Shown: positions 6,655 through 14,483, counted from the stretch's first letter. The stretch: 14,483 nt of DNA from Crocinitomicaceae bacterium (GCA_020848015.1 JADLBA010000036.1:1-14483); one strand, 5' to 3'. Program-made: numbers and translations. The notes: generated from the letters alone by a model not told the origin.

Positions 6655-6687
6655 AAAAAAAATGTCAGTGTGGTTGCCACACTGACA
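6655..6687 (-). terminator. Intrinsic terminator of the secG unit
   Basis: TGTCAGTGTGG (6663-6673) and CCACACTGACA (6677-6687) make a perfect 11-bp stem with a TTG loop. On the minus strand the stem is followed by eight T residues (complement of 6655-6662), just after the secG stop. It separates the secG unit from groES-groEL. Confidence 0.93.
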
Positions 6688-6704
6688 GTTATTATCAGGA
6701 TTTT

Positions 6705-7028
6705 TTATTGTGGATTTGGAGCGCTGCCATCATTGTTATCTGTTCCTCCGCCACTACCATCTGTCTGTTGTGTACTGATCGTATCAGCACCGCCTGTGGC
6801 CTCCTTTTGGGTGAACCAGATAGAGGAAATAAGGCTCAGCGCAAAAAGTGCAGCTACAAGGTACCAGGTAGCTTTTTCAAGAAAGTCGGTTGTGCGCTGA
6901 ACACCTCCGATTTGCGAGGCCCCCTGGAAACCAACAGCCAGACCACCACCCTTAGGATTCTGAATAAGAACGATCAGTCCGAGTAAAAGGGCAACGATTA
7001 CAATGAGTATAATGATGAAGGTATTCAT
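6705..7028 (-). CDS. secG: Preprotein translocase subunit SecG
   Basis: 107 residues. SecG is the small accessory subunit of the SecYEG channel in the inner membrane and helps SecA-driven export. The sequence shows two membrane helices: IIILIVIVALLLGLIVLIQ at about 5-23 and TWYLVAALFALSLISSIWF at about 54-72. Between them is the family loop QNPKGGGLAVGFQGASQIGGVQR, ending in TTDFLEKAT. A Gly/Asp/Asn-rich hydrophilic tail (about 77-107) follows, as is common in Bacteroidota SecG. It starts 4 bases after the stop of the TPR gene, so the two are probably co-transcribed and translationally coupled. It is the last gene before the terminator. Confidence 0.95.
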   Translation of the reverse strand: MNTFIIILIVIVALLLGLIVLIQNPKGGGLAVGFQGASQIGGVQRTTDFLEKATWYLVAALFALSLISSIWFTQKEATGGADTISTQQTDGSGGGTDNNDGSAPNPQ

Positions 7029-7032
7029 ATTT

Positions 7033-8232
7033 TTATCCTTTTTTCGTCAAATTCAAATTTTTCAATTGGGCGGCAAAGTAAATACTTTTTTCCGGATATT
7101 GCTCCATTAGTTTCTTATATGCCTTCCGTGCCTTTTCAATTTTCCCTTGTGCAGCAAAGAGTTTAGCTATGGTCTCGGTTACTAATCCGGGGTCTTCCTC
7201 CAAACTCTCTTTGGCAAGGTTCCCCGGTGTATAGTCAGTTATTTTTCCCTGTATGATCTTGGGTTCGTTTTGAATAAAGCGATCCATCAGTTGCTGCTGG
7301 TGGCTCTTTTCGCTTTCGGGTCGGATGCGGTGAATAGAATGAGCAATTCCGCCTTCATTTTCCCCGGTGAGTGAAGATATTTTCGATTTTTCGTTGCCTG
7401 TTTTCGTTTCGTTCGTCGTGTACTCAGAAATGCCGGTTTCCTCAGCATAATGAACTTGTCTTGCCCGGCGGATTACCCATGCGGCAAAACTCTCAGGTTC
7501 ATCTTCATCATTATTGGCGGCACCTGCTGATATTTCCATCTGTGACGCAATCGCAGAGTGTCCAGCGGTTACAGAGGGCGGGGCTGATTCAGTATTGGCC
7601 TCCTCCAACCCAATGATGCTGCTGACAGCCTCAACAATAATCTGCCGGTCGAGATCATTGATATCGTGTGCTTTCACAGATACAACCTCAGTATTTTGCT
7701 CCTCTTTTTTATCTTTCCCGGATGCGACAAAATCTGTAGGTGACGGTATGTCCTCTTCAGGAAATGACGGTATTTCTGCGTCAATATCATTACGCTCACT
7801 TGGGAGATGCTGATCTGTAAATATTTCCGGCACAATGGCATTATCGGTTGAAGCGATAGAACCTTCCTCTGATCCGGGCGAACTGATAGTAACCTCTTCA
7901 TGAAGGGCGACCGCCGAGCCATCTGGTGCAGAAAGTGTTACCTCTGAGGCAATAGGATGTTTCTCTACTTCTGATTCTTTTTGCGTTTCCCCTATTGTCT
8001 CCTCTTTTTTTATATATTCATACAATACCCGTCTGTCGGGCGAGTACAGTGCAGCTTGGTGCAACTGGTCAGTAAAGCGATGATCGTTTTTCTGCTGATA
8101 GGCTTTGGCGAGCAATACCTGGACGGCCATAAACCAAGGATAGGCACTGCTGATCTTTTCCAACTCTTCTATAGGAAGCGAAGCCAGTATTGCCGGATCT
8201 TCAAGAACCTGATATATCAGTGCCTTATTCAT
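7033..8232 (-). CDS. TPR-like repeat protein of unknown function, Bacteroidota-conserved
   Basis: 399 residues from the ATG at 8232, which overlaps the lptE stop as TAATG. An upstream TTG in frame is possible but unneeded. The N-terminal part, about residues 1-80 (ILASLPIEELEKISSAYPWF, VQVLLAKAYQQKNDHRFTDQ, AALYSPDRRVLYEYI), is helical and looks like divergent TPR units. The middle, about 80-310, is acidic and rich in Ser, Glu and Ile, without clear domain motifs and probably disordered. The C-terminus (TETIAKLFAAQGKIEKARKAYKKLMEQYPEKSIYFAAQL) is a clear TPR unit. There is no signal peptide, so it is likely cytoplasmic. It sits between lptE and secG in an envelope and secretion cluster, but a function cannot be read from the sequence. 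Confidence 0.8.
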   Translation of the reverse strand: MNKALIYQVLEDPAILASLPIEELEKISSAYPWFMAVQVLLAKAYQQKNDHRFTDQLHQAALYSPDRRVLYEYIKKEETIGETQKESEVEKHPIASEVTLSAPDGSAVALHEEVTISSPGSEEGSIASTDNAIVPEIFTDQHLPSERNDIDAEIPSFPEEDIPSPTDFVASGKDKKEEQNTEVVSVKAHDINDLDRQIIVEAVSSIIGLEEANTESAPPSVTAGHSAIASQMEISAGAANNDEDEPESFAAWVIRRARQVHYAEETGISEYTTNETKTGNEKSKISSLTGENEGGIAHSIHRIRPESEKSHQQQLMDRFIQNEPKIIQGKITDYTPGNLAKESLEEDPGLVTETIAKLFAAQGKIEKARKAYKKLMEQYPEKSIYFAAQLKNLNLTKKG

Positions 8233-8741
8233 TACCAATTACCTACGCTGGCATTATAGACATCCTGTGTCAACTGTGTATTAATATTTTCCCAAAGGGA
8301 TTCTTCTTGGGAAAAAAAATCCTGATCTGCGGGGAAGTCTGCAAACTTTGAAAAACTTCTCTCAAAACTAAGGTCAGGTTCGAGTGTATTGATGTATTTC
8401 ACCTTTATCGTGATTGTGAGCCGGCTCAGCGATGCGGTTTCATTGCCTTGAATAGCTACCGGTGCCACTCTGTAGTCGATGATATTTCCCTCGTATCGCA
8501 AGTCCCCATTTTCTTCATTGAGGCTCATAGGGCTTTGTGTAAGCACAAGCTGTTTCAGAGCTTCGGTGAATTTTTGCGAATAGGCCTGGCTGGCAAGTGC
8601 TGTCTGTGGTTTGAAAAAAGCAACCGAGAATGTTTTAGCACCGCTGAATTGACCGCCGGTGAATGAATAGCGCACCTGACATCCGGTTGCTGCAATAATC
8701 AGTAGCAAAAGTGAGTATCTGATAATTGTCTTCGCCTTCAT
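8232..8741 (-). CDS. lptE: LptE-family LPS assembly lipoprotein
   Basis: 169 residues from the ATG at 8741. An open frame extends upstream to 8834 but overlaps the activator gene, and this start places a lipoprotein signal correctly (MKAKTIIRYSLLLLIIAATGC, lipid-modified Cys at 21). After it come VRYSFTGGQFSGAKTFSVAFF and a beta-rich body (GDLRYEGNIIDYRV, SLSRLTITIKVKYINT), ending with DVYNASVGNW. This is the pattern of the Bacteroidota LptE family, the outer-membrane lipoprotein that plugs LptD and helps insert LPS. Its ATG lies 19 bases after the stop of the sigma-54 activator, and its own stop overlaps the next ATG, so it is in the middle of an operon. Confidence 0.87.
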   Translation of the reverse strand: MKAKTIIRYSLLLLIIAATGCQVRYSFTGGQFSGAKTFSVAFFKPQTALASQAYSQKFTEALKQLVLTQSPMSLNEENGDLRYEGNIIDYRVAPVAIQGNETASLSRLTITIKVKYINTLEPDLSFERSFSKFADFPADQDFFSQEESLWENINTQLTQDVYNASVGNW

Positions 8742-8760
8742 AGTGCGGAACAATATTCTT

Positions 8761-10011
8761 CTATTTCCCCAGATTGTATTCTTTGATCTTCCTGTACAAG
8801 GTTCGCTCTGAAATTCCCAGTTCCTGTGCGGCATACTTGCGCTTATTCTCGTGTTTGCTCAGGGCCTTTCGGATCAGTTCTTTTTCAGAGTCGGTCAGCG
8901 AAAGGGTTTCTTCCACCACCTCATGACCATGATCTGCCGGCTGTACAGTGGCATTGTGGGCGGTACGGGGTAGATGAATCACGCCTGCATTGACAACGGG
9001 AGCTGCGCCCGGCTCTTCGCCTTCTGAAAATACTTTTTCAAAAAGTGTTTCATTTTCCTGGTTGGCAACGTAGTGTCCTCCGGACTCAATAATTCCAAGC
9101 ACTAATTTTTTCAAGTCGTTCAGATCGTTTTTCATATCAAAGAGCACCTTGTAGAGAATTTCACGTTCTCTGAAATCCCCGGTACCATTCTTATTCTGCC
9201 CGGTCACGATCATGGAGCGGGAAGAAAAGGATTCCGGTGGCAGGTAGCGTGAAAGAGTTTCTGCCGTGATATTTCTGTTTTCTTCCAGCACACTCATCTG
9301 CTCTGTAATATTTTTCAACTGGCGCACATTGCCCGGCCAGGAGTACCTGACCATTACTTGTTCAGCATCGGAACTCAGCGACAATAGCGGCATACGGTAT
9401 TTTTCAGAAAAATCCGTAGTGAATTTCCTGAAAAGAAGAAGAATATCTTCGGGTCGCTCGCGAAGAGCAGGCATAAAAACGGGAACCTGATTGAGGCGGT
9501 AATAAAGATCTTCGCGAAACTTTCCATTGCGAATGGCTTCGCTGAAATTTACATTAGTAGCCGCTACTACTCTTACATTTGTTTTTACTACTTTGGAAGA
9601 CCCCACGCGGATAAATTCGCCGGTTTCCAGCACCCGAAGAAGGCGTACCTGGGTACCTAATGGCAATTCTGCTACCTCGTCGAGGAAAATAGTTCCGCCA
9701 TTGGCTTCCTCAAAATATCCTTTGCGCGATTCATGTGCTCCTGTGAAAGAACCTTTTTCATGTCCAAACAATTCAGAGTCTATGGTGCCTTCGGGAATTG
9801 CGCCGCAGTTTACCGCAATGTATGCGCCGTGCTTGCGTGAACTTAGCTGGTGGATAATCTTTGGAATGTTCTCCTTTCCCACACCACTTTCACCGGTAAT
9901 CAACACCGACATATTGGTGGGAGCCACCTGTGTAGCAATATCCAGCGCCCTGTTCAGAAGCGGTGAGTTGCCAATAATTTCGAATCGCTGTTTTACTGCC
10001 TGTAGTTCCAT
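8761..10011 (-). CDS. Sigma-54-dependent transcriptional activator (no receiver domain)
   Basis: 416 residues. The protein begins almost directly with an AAA+ domain: IIGNSPLLNRALD at 12-24, Walker A GESGVGKE at 40-47, the sigma-54 contact loop GSFTGA at 87-92, Walker B GGTIFLDE at 105-112, the arginine-finger region PALRERPEDI at 181-190, and YSWPGNVRQLKN at 223-234. A linker of about 130 residues leads to a Fis-type helix-turn-helix at the end (KYAAQELGISERTLYRKIKEY). It hydrolyses ATP to open sigma-54 promoters. There is no N-terminal receiver, GAF or PAS domain, so any control must act through expression, the linker or a partner. The contact loop is GSFTGA rather than the usual GAFTGA. 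It is followed by lptE and secG. A role in envelope control is inferred from this position only. Confidence 0.93.
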   Translation of the reverse strand: MELQAVKQRFEIIGNSPLLNRALDIATQVAPTNMSVLITGESGVGKENIPKIIHQLSSRKHGAYIAVNCGAIPEGTIDSELFGHEKGSFTGAHESRKGYFEEANGGTIFLDEVAELPLGTQVRLLRVLETGEFIRVGSSKVVKTNVRVVAATNVNFSEAIRNGKFREDLYYRLNQVPVFMPALRERPEDILLLFRKFTTDFSEKYRMPLLSLSSDAEQVMVRYSWPGNVRQLKNITEQMSVLEENRNITAETLSRYLPPESFSSRSMIVTGQNKNGTGDFREREILYKVLFDMKNDLNDLKKLVLGIIESGGHYVANQENETLFEKVFSEGEEPGAAPVVNAGVIHLPRTAHNATVQPADHGHEVVEETLSLTDSEKELIRKALSKHENKRKYAAQELGISERTLYRKIKEYNLGK

Positions 10012-10030
10012 GAATATAAAAAGAGGAGGA

Positions 10031-10038
10031 CAAAGATA
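10031..10038 (-). promoter_or_regulatory. Possible -7 box for the sigma-54 activator operon
   Basis: On the minus strand TATCTTTG matches the Bacteroidota -7 consensus TAnnTTTG exactly, 19 bases before the activator ATG, leaving a leader of only about 10-15 bases. A TTTG box at the usual 19-21 base distance is not seen. It may be a promoter or chance. Confidence 0.35.
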
Positions 10039-10047
10039 AGGAGTGGG

Positions 10048-10064
10048 CCTGACAAGTCGTCAGG
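10048..10064. other. Short inverted repeat between miaB and the activator gene
   Basis: CCTGAC (10048-10053) and GTCAGG (10059-10064) pair perfectly around AAGTC. The stem can be lengthened by GGG/CCC with a small bulge. There is no T tract on the minus strand, so it is not a classic terminator for miaB. It may be an operator or a leader hairpin of the activator gene. Confidence 0.35.
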
Positions 10065-10127
10065 TGCCCGGCGGATTTATTGAATACTCAGGGAATTAAC
10101 CTATGCTGGAAAATTGAACTTTGCCTG

Positions 10128-10159
10128 CAATTTAAAGGGTGCACTCTATCTAATACAAA
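10128..10159 (-). promoter_or_regulatory. Possible Bacteroidota promoter upstream of the activator operon
   Basis: On the minus strand TTTG (complement of 10156-10159) is followed after 21 bases by TAAATTG (complement of 10128-10134). The spacing fits the Bacteroidota -33/-7 pair, but the -7 box is one base short of consensus. It lies just after the miaB stop and would give a leader of about 110 bases that contains the inverted repeat at 10048-10064. Confidence 0.35.
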
Positions 10160-10178
10160 GCCAATAGTATTATCAGGG

Positions 10179-11642
10179 TTATAGTATCGAGTAGTTTTCT
10201 CTCGTGTAAATTTTCACTACCTCACCGATCAGAGTAACGGCGGTGCAAGAGGTGAGAAGCACATCTGCATAATCGCCCGGTTGCGCATTTCCTTTCGGAA
10301 AGACAACGACGATATTCTGGCTGTTGCGCCCATAATAATGGTCTTTTGATTTTTTCGAGATGCCCTCGATCAATACCTGCTGAGTTTTTCCAACGTGTAC
10401 TTTTGTTCGCTCTGTGGCTGACTGCATCTGAACGTCAATAACCTCTTTCAGCCTTCTGTTCTTTACTTCGGGAGAGACATCATCTTCGTACTTGCGCTCT
10501 GCAAGTGTTTTTGGACGTTCACTGTACATAAACATATAGGCCATATCATATTTTACTTTGCGCAAGAGGCTGAGCGTATCCTCGTGCTCTTCCTCTGTTT
10601 CGCCACAAAATCCGGAAATAATATCGCTTGATATTGCGCAGTCAGGCATGATTCGGCGAATGGATGCAATGCGTTCGAGGTACCATTCGCGGGAATATCC
10701 GCGATTCATCCGGGTTAGCACAGCACTGTTTCCACTCTGCACCGGAAGGTGAATATATTTACAGATATTATCGTACCTTACCATGGTTTCCAGCACCTCA
10801 TCGGACATATCTTTCGGATGGCTGGTAGAAAAGCGAACCCGAAGCGCGGGGTTGATCTGAGCGACTTTTTCAAGCAGTTGTGCGAAATTGACTGAAGGCT
10901 GGGTTGCATCAATAATTTCCCCTTTGCCGGTAATATTCCATTTGTAGCTATCAACATTCTGTCCGAGCAAAGTCACTTCGCGGTAGCCTTGCGCAAAAAG
11001 ACCGGTTGCTTCTTTCACAATACTCTTAGGGTCGCGGCTTCTCTCTCGCCCACGTGTAAAGGGAACTACACAGAAAGTACACATATTATCACAGCCGCGC
11101 ATGATGGAGATAAAAGCGGTAACCCCGTTGCTGTTCAGTCTCACGGGGGTGATTTCAGCATAGGTCTCTTCCCGGCTGAGCAAAACGTTGACAGCCTTCT
11201 GGCCATTGTCAACCTGCTCGATCAGGTTGGGGAGATCGCGGTATGCATCGGGGCCTACCACGAGATCTACCAGCCTTTCTTCTTCTATCAGTTTCTCCCG
11301 CAGTCGCTCGGCCATGCATCCAAGTACACCGATCACCATTTCTGGCTTTCGTTTTTTCACCGAGCGGATATAGTCGAGCCGTGTGCGTATTTTTTGTTCC
11401 GCATTGTCTCTGACTGCACAGGTATTGAGAAGCACGAGGTCCGCTTCTTCGGGATCGCGGGTCGTGGTAAACCCTTCATTGGCCATGATAGAGGCAACGA
11501 TCTCGCTGTCAGAAAAATTCATCTGACATCCATAACTCTCGATAAGAAGTTTCCGGCCGGGTTTGTAGGTAACAGGTCGCACAGGCTGGTCGAGCATCAG
11601 AATTTCACCCTGGCGGTTCTCGTCAATGATTTTTTCTTCCAC
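10179..11642 (-). CDS. miaB: tRNA-2-methylthio-N6-dimethylallyladenosine synthase MiaB
   Basis: 487 residues. It is a radical-SAM methylthiotransferase that turns i6A37 into ms2i6A37 in tRNAs reading UNN codons. The N-terminal UPF0004 domain carries three cluster Cys: C39 in ESYGCQMNFSDSE, C75 in LLNTCAVRDNAE and C109 in VLGCMAERL. The radical-SAM motif is CDNMCTFC (C184, C188, C191) in the family signature IMRGCDNMCTFCVVPFTRGRERSR. HLPVQSGNSAVLTRMNRGY and ISSDIISGFCGETEEE follow, and a C-terminal TRAM domain starts around 415 (QQVLIEGISKKS). The sequence ESYGCQMN and the overall length fit MiaB rather than RimO or MtaB. The first 30 residues are poorly conserved, so the start could be slightly downstream. 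It diverges from topA. Confidence 0.96.
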   Translation of the reverse strand: MEEKIIDENRQGEILMLDQPVRPVTYKPGRKLLIESYGCQMNFSDSEIVASIMANEGFTTTRDPEEADLVLLNTCAVRDNAEQKIRTRLDYIRSVKKRKPEMVIGVLGCMAERLREKLIEEERLVDLVVGPDAYRDLPNLIEQVDNGQKAVNVLLSREETYAEITPVRLNSNGVTAFISIMRGCDNMCTFCVVPFTRGRERSRDPKSIVKEATGLFAQGYREVTLLGQNVDSYKWNITGKGEIIDATQPSVNFAQLLEKVAQINPALRVRFSTSHPKDMSDEVLETMVRYDNICKYIHLPVQSGNSAVLTRMNRGYSREWYLERIASIRRIMPDCAISSDIISGFCGETEEEHEDTLSLLRKVKYDMAYMFMYSERPKTLAERKYEDDVSPEVKNRRLKEVIDVQMQSATERTKVHVGKTQQVLIEGISKKSKDHYYGRNSQNIVVVFPKGNAQPGDYADVLLTSCTAVTLIGEVVKIYTRENYSIL

Positions 11643-11749
11643 AGTATTTGGCTGTTTTGAAAATGAATATCGGCGGCGAATATACTCATGTTCAGGTATT
11701 CACTGGGCATCAGTGATAACCTGTAATTACGATTCTTATGAAATCCAAT

Positions 11750-11757
11750 TACTTTTG
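11750..11757 (+). promoter_or_regulatory. Probable -7 promoter box of topA
   Basis: TACTTTTG matches the Bacteroidota -7 consensus TAnnTTTG, 46 bases before the topA ATG, giving a leader of about 40 bases. A clear TTTG at -33 is not seen. Confidence 0.5.
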
Positions 11758-11803
11758 CGCCCCGAATCAAATGGATAGGGATTAATTATTTCAACTGGAA
11801 AGA

Positions 11804-14209
11804 ATGTCAAAAAATCTTGTAATTGTTGAGTCGCCGGCGAAGGCAAAAACCATTGAAGGATATCTCGGAAATGATTTTACCGTTAAATCCAGCTACGGGC
11901 ACGTCCGCGATTTGCCAAAGAGCGGCTTAGCCATCAATATCGAAAATGGCTTTGAGCCGGTATATGAAGTTACCGAGGATAAGCAGGCGGTGGTGAACGA
12001 GCTTAAAAAACTCGCTGCCAAGGCTGATACTGTGTGGCTTGCAACAGATGAAGACCGCGAGGGAGAAGCTATTTCATGGCACCTGATGGAAGCGTTGAAA
12101 TTGGACAAATCGCGGATCAAACGTATTGTTTTTCACGAGATCACGAAAAAAGCCATTCAGAAAGCAATTGAGAATCCGCGGTCAGTTGATATAGATTTGG
12201 TAAATGCACAGCAGGCGAGAAGGGTGCTGGACAGGTTAGTTGGCTTTGAGCTTTCCCCGGTGTTATGGAAAAAAGTGCGGCCATCCCTTTCTGCCGGGCG
12301 GGTGCAAAGTGTGGCAGTGAGAATCTTAGTTGAGCGCGAAAGGGAGATAGATAATTTTAAATCAACGGCTTTTTTTAACATACGGGGGCTTTTTGATCTC
12401 GAAAATGCAACGCTGAAAGCGGAGTTGTCAAGAAAAATTAAAGATTATACCGAGGCGGAGAATTTTCTGAAAAAAAGCATCGGAGCTAAGTTTTCTATTA
12501 CTGATATAGAAACGAAGCCCGCAAAACGAACTCCCGCAGCCCCATTCACTACCTCCACTCTTCAGCAGGAAGCAGGGAGAAAGCTCGGATTCAGTGTAGC
12601 TCAGACCATGACTGTAGCCCAGAGATTGTATGAAAGTGGAAAAATAACCTATATGCGTACCGATAGTGTCAATCTATCAGACTTTGCACTGGATGCGTGT
12701 AAAAATGAGATCACTTCGAGTTTTGGAGGCAATTATTCAAAAACCCGCCAGTATAACACAAAAAGCAAAGGTGCTCAGGAGGCACACGAAGCTATTCGCC
12801 CCACTGAAATGTCGGCACGTGAAATAGAAGGTGAGCGCAATGAAATCAGATTGTATGATCTGATATGGAAACGTACACTGGCATCGCAGATGGCCGATGC
12901 AGAGATTGAAAAAACGACAGTGACCATTGGCATCAGCACACTGGACGAGATGTTGCTGGCCAAAGGGGAGGTGATCCGATTTGATGGTTTCCTTAAAGTA
13001 TATATGGAGAGCAGCGATGAAGATGAATCAGAAGATGGAAACAGTGGAATGCTGCCACCACTGAAGGTCGGCCAGACACTCAGTCTATCCGAAATGACCG
13101 CTACACAGAGGTTCACTCAGCGCCCTCCCCGTTATTCGGAAGCGGCACTTGTAAAAAAGCTGGAAGAGTTGGGTATTGGCAGACCATCTACTTATGCTCC
13201 CACTATTTCTACGATTCAGAAAAGGGAGTATGTAGTAAAGGAAGAACGTTTGGGGACAGAGCGACAGTATGAAGTGCTGACGCTGAAAGGAGCCGAAGTG
13301 AAGAAGGAAATTAAAACGGAAGTGACAGGGACAGAAAAGGGAAAACTTTTTCCTACCGATATCGGTATGGTGGTCAATGATTTTCTTGTGGAGAATTTTC
13401 CCCAAATTCTCGACTATCAATTCACAGCAAAAGTAGAAGAGGAGTTCGATATCATTGCCGAGGGCAAATTGCAATGGCAGGAAATGATGAAACGCTTTTA
13501 TAAGCCATTTCATATTGATGTGGTTCAGACTCTTGAAACAGCGCAACGCGCCACAGGCGAACGCGAACTGGGGACAGACCCCGCCACAGGTAAACCGGTC
13601 ATTGCACGGATCGGTCGCTTTGGCCCTATGGTACAGATCGGAGCGAGTGACGATGAGTCAAAAAAATTCGCCTCTCTCCGTTCGGAGCAATCCATTGGAA
13701 ACATCACACTGGAAGAAGCACTAAAGTTATTTGAATTACCACGCATTTTGGGAGAATATGAGGGTAAGCCGGTCAGCGCTTCGATTGGTCGTTTCGGGCC
13801 ATACATCAAGTACGGTAATGTGTTTGCCAGCCTAAAGGCAAAAGAGGGGGATGATCCTCATACTGTTACATTTGAACGTGCGGTTGAAATTATACAGGCA
13901 AAGGCTTTGGCCGATAGTCAGCGGATCATCCGCGAGTTTGATCGCTATCCCGATATACAGGTTTTGAATGGTCGTTTTGGTCCATACATAAAAAATGGGA
14001 AGAGTAATGTAAAAATACCCAAGGATAAAGAGGCCGCAAAACTGACCATCGAAGAGGTGCTTGATCTGATAAAAGTTGCGGAGGAAAACCCAGGGCAAAA
14101 GCGTGGAAAGTTTGGAAAAGTAGCTTCAAAAGCTGCGGAGAAAAAGGCTTTTGCAAAAAAAACACCTTCAAAAAAGACAGTAGCAAAAAAAGGAACGACG
14201 AAAAAATAA
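11804..14209 (+). CDS. topA: DNA topoisomerase I (type IA)
   Basis: 801 residues. It relaxes negative supercoils by transient single-strand cleavage. An N-terminal Toprim domain opens the protein (LVIVESPAKAKTIEGYLG, with E9 metal- and catalysis-linked, and TDEDREGEAISWH at 81-93, D82/D84). PSLSAGRVQSVAVRILVERERE lies at 160-181. The catalytic Tyr is Y283 in ITYMRTDSVNLSD. EAHEAIRPT and GIGRPSTYAPTISTIQKR follow. The C-terminal half carries topoisomerase C-terminal repeats with the core GRFGP (ARIGRFGPMVQIG, ASIGRFGPYIKYG, LNGRFGPYIKNG). No Cys4 zinc fingers are present, unlike E. coli TopA. The last 35 residues are Lys/Ala-rich (KKTPSKKTVAKKG), a likely DNA-binding tail. It is the first gene rightwards after the divergent miaB promoter region. 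Confidence 0.98.
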   Translation: MSKNLVIVESPAKAKTIEGYLGNDFTVKSSYGHVRDLPKSGLAINIENGFEPVYEVTEDKQAVVNELKKLAAKADTVWLATDEDREGEAISWHLMEALKLDKSRIKRIVFHEITKKAIQKAIENPRSVDIDLVNAQQARRVLDRLVGFELSPVLWKKVRPSLSAGRVQSVAVRILVEREREIDNFKSTAFFNIRGLFDLENATLKAELSRKIKDYTEAENFLKKSIGAKFSITDIETKPAKRTPAAPFTTSTLQQEAGRKLGFSVAQTMTVAQRLYESGKITYMRTDSVNLSDFALDACKNEITSSFGGNYSKTRQYNTKSKGAQEAHEAIRPTEMSAREIEGERNEIRLYDLIWKRTLASQMADAEIEKTTVTIGISTLDEMLLAKGEVIRFDGFLKVYMESSDEDESEDGNSGMLPPLKVGQTLSLSEMTATQRFTQRPPRYSEAALVKKLEELGIGRPSTYAPTISTIQKREYVVKEERLGTERQYEVLTLKGAEVKKEIKTEVTGTEKGKLFPTDIGMVVNDFLVENFPQILDYQFTAKVEEEFDIIAEGKLQWQEMMKRFYKPFHIDVVQTLETAQRATGERELGTDPATGKPVIARIGRFGPMVQIGASDDESKKFASLRSEQSIGNITLEEALKLFELPRILGEYEGKPVSASIGRFGPYIKYGNVFASLKAKEGDDPHTVTFERAVEIIQAKALADSQRIIREFDRYPDIQVLNGRFGPYIKNGKSNVKIPKDKEAAKLTIEEVLDLIKVAEENPGQKRGKFGKVASKAAEKKAFAKKTPSKKTVAKKGTTKK

Positions 14210-14269
14210 TTTTTTGATTCCGCTAATGGTATCAACAGCCGGTGTATGACAAGTTGGGCAGAACGAAAG

Positions 14270-14277
14270 TAATTTTG
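14270..14277 (+). promoter_or_regulatory. Possible -7 promoter box for the gene at the right edge
   Basis: TAATTTTG fits TAnnTTTG, 26 bases before the ATG at 14304. A -33 TTTG at proper spacing is not visible. It overlaps the arm of a weak inverted repeat TGGGCA/TGCCCA around 14255-14281. Confidence 0.35.
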
Positions 14278-14303
14278 CCCATCAGCAGGTGCTAATTTGC
14301 ACT

Positions 14304-14483
14304 ATGGATATATCAGTTTTTTTCCGTCCAACTGCTTGGCATACGGCAGACCCAGGGTCGTTTCATCTCCAGTCATTGTTTCGTAACACTACCTTTTTCT
14401 CCGGTCAGGCGAGTGAACTGGACGGAAAAAAAGTTGCCATTCTTGGAGTCTGCGAAGGGCGCAATGCAGGGATCAACGAAGAA
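14304..14483 (+). CDS. Probable arginase/formimidoylglutamase-family protein, first 60 residues (cut by window edge)
   Basis: An open frame begins at the ATG at 14304 and runs off the right edge: MDISVFFRPTAWHTAD at the start, LFRNTTFFSGQASELDGKK, then VAILGVCEGRNAGINEE. The last segment is like the first beta-strand and loop of Bacteroidota ureohydrolases (arginase/agmatinase/formimidoylglutamase), in which a V-A-hydrophobic-G-V/C-x-E-x-R-x-A-x-N pattern precedes the metal-binding core. The metal-ligand His and Asp residues are beyond the window, so the assignment rests on this short match and on memory of ureohydrolase genes next to topA in other Bacteroidota. It lies 94 bases after topA in the same direction. 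Confidence 0.5.
   Translation, partial: MDISVFFRPTAWHTADPGSFHLQSLFRNTTFFSGQASELDGKKVAILGVCEGRNAGINEE

Noticed and set aside
6543..6662. CIRCE/HrcA operator before groES
   Set aside because: No TTAGCACTC-N9-GAGTGCTAA-like sequence is present; the only palindrome there is the unrelated CACAGCA/TGCTGTG.
6543..6680. N-terminal extension of GroES
   Set aside because: The extension crosses the secG terminator and a hairpin, and GroES proteins begin at the MSVNVKPIADRV-type start.
8742..8834. Longer start for LptE
   Set aside because: It overlaps the end of the activator gene, and only the start at 8741 puts the lipoprotein signal and lipobox Cys at the N-terminus.
9527..10039. 170-codon plus-strand frame inside the sigma-54 activator gene
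   Set aside because: It is antisense to the conserved AAA+ domain, and its composition (Ser, Pro, Thr, Arg rich) is typical of shadow frames.
10989..11660. 223-codon plus-strand frame inside miaB
   Set aside because: It is antisense to a fully conserved miaB and has no recognisable motif; a shadow frame.

Overview
This window looks like chromosomal DNA from a member of the Bacteroidota. The support is the core gene order miaB, sigma-54 activator, lptE, TPR protein, secG, groES, groEL; the absence of strong Shine-Dalgarno sequences; and several TAnnTTTG boxes, the Bacteroidota -7 promoter element. A Chitinophagales- or Sphingobacteriales-like lineage is an inference only.

Left edge (1-488, minus): the N-terminal part of a cytochrome c oxidase subunit III, cut by the window edge. 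A 518-base gap follows (489-1006). It holds a 132-base imperfect palindrome, a (GATA)n tract of about 42 bases, and a 9-bp inverted repeat that ends 17 bases before the next start codon.

Centre-left (1007-3788, plus): a complete diversity-generating retroelement (DGR). The order is a secreted target protein with a C-terminal DUF1566/Lcl-type, C-type-lectin-like domain whose last 40 codons are the variable repeat (VR, 1665-1784); a hairpin; the accessory protein Avd; the template repeat (TR, 2328-2447); a terminator-like hairpin; and the DGR reverse transcriptase. VR and TR are both 120 bases long and align without gaps. They differ at 22 positions, and every one of these is an adenine in the TR. 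This is the signature of adenine-specific mutagenic retrohoming. The RT would copy TR RNA into mutagenised cDNA with Avd's help, and the cDNA would replace the VR and diversify the ligand-binding face of an exported protein.

Middle (3991-4503, plus): a small four-helix membrane protein of unknown function. It ends at a strong terminator shared with the converging groEL.

Centre-right (4579-11642, minus): housekeeping genes. Transcription runs from miaB through the sigma-54 activator, lptE, the TPR protein and secG, tightly packed after miaB. secG ends at a strong hairpin terminator, and groES-groEL follow as a separate unit.

Right (11804-14483, plus): topA, diverging from miaB, then the first 60 codons of a probable arginase/formimidoylglutamase-family protein. 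No tRNA, rRNA, CRISPR array or intact insertion sequence was seen.
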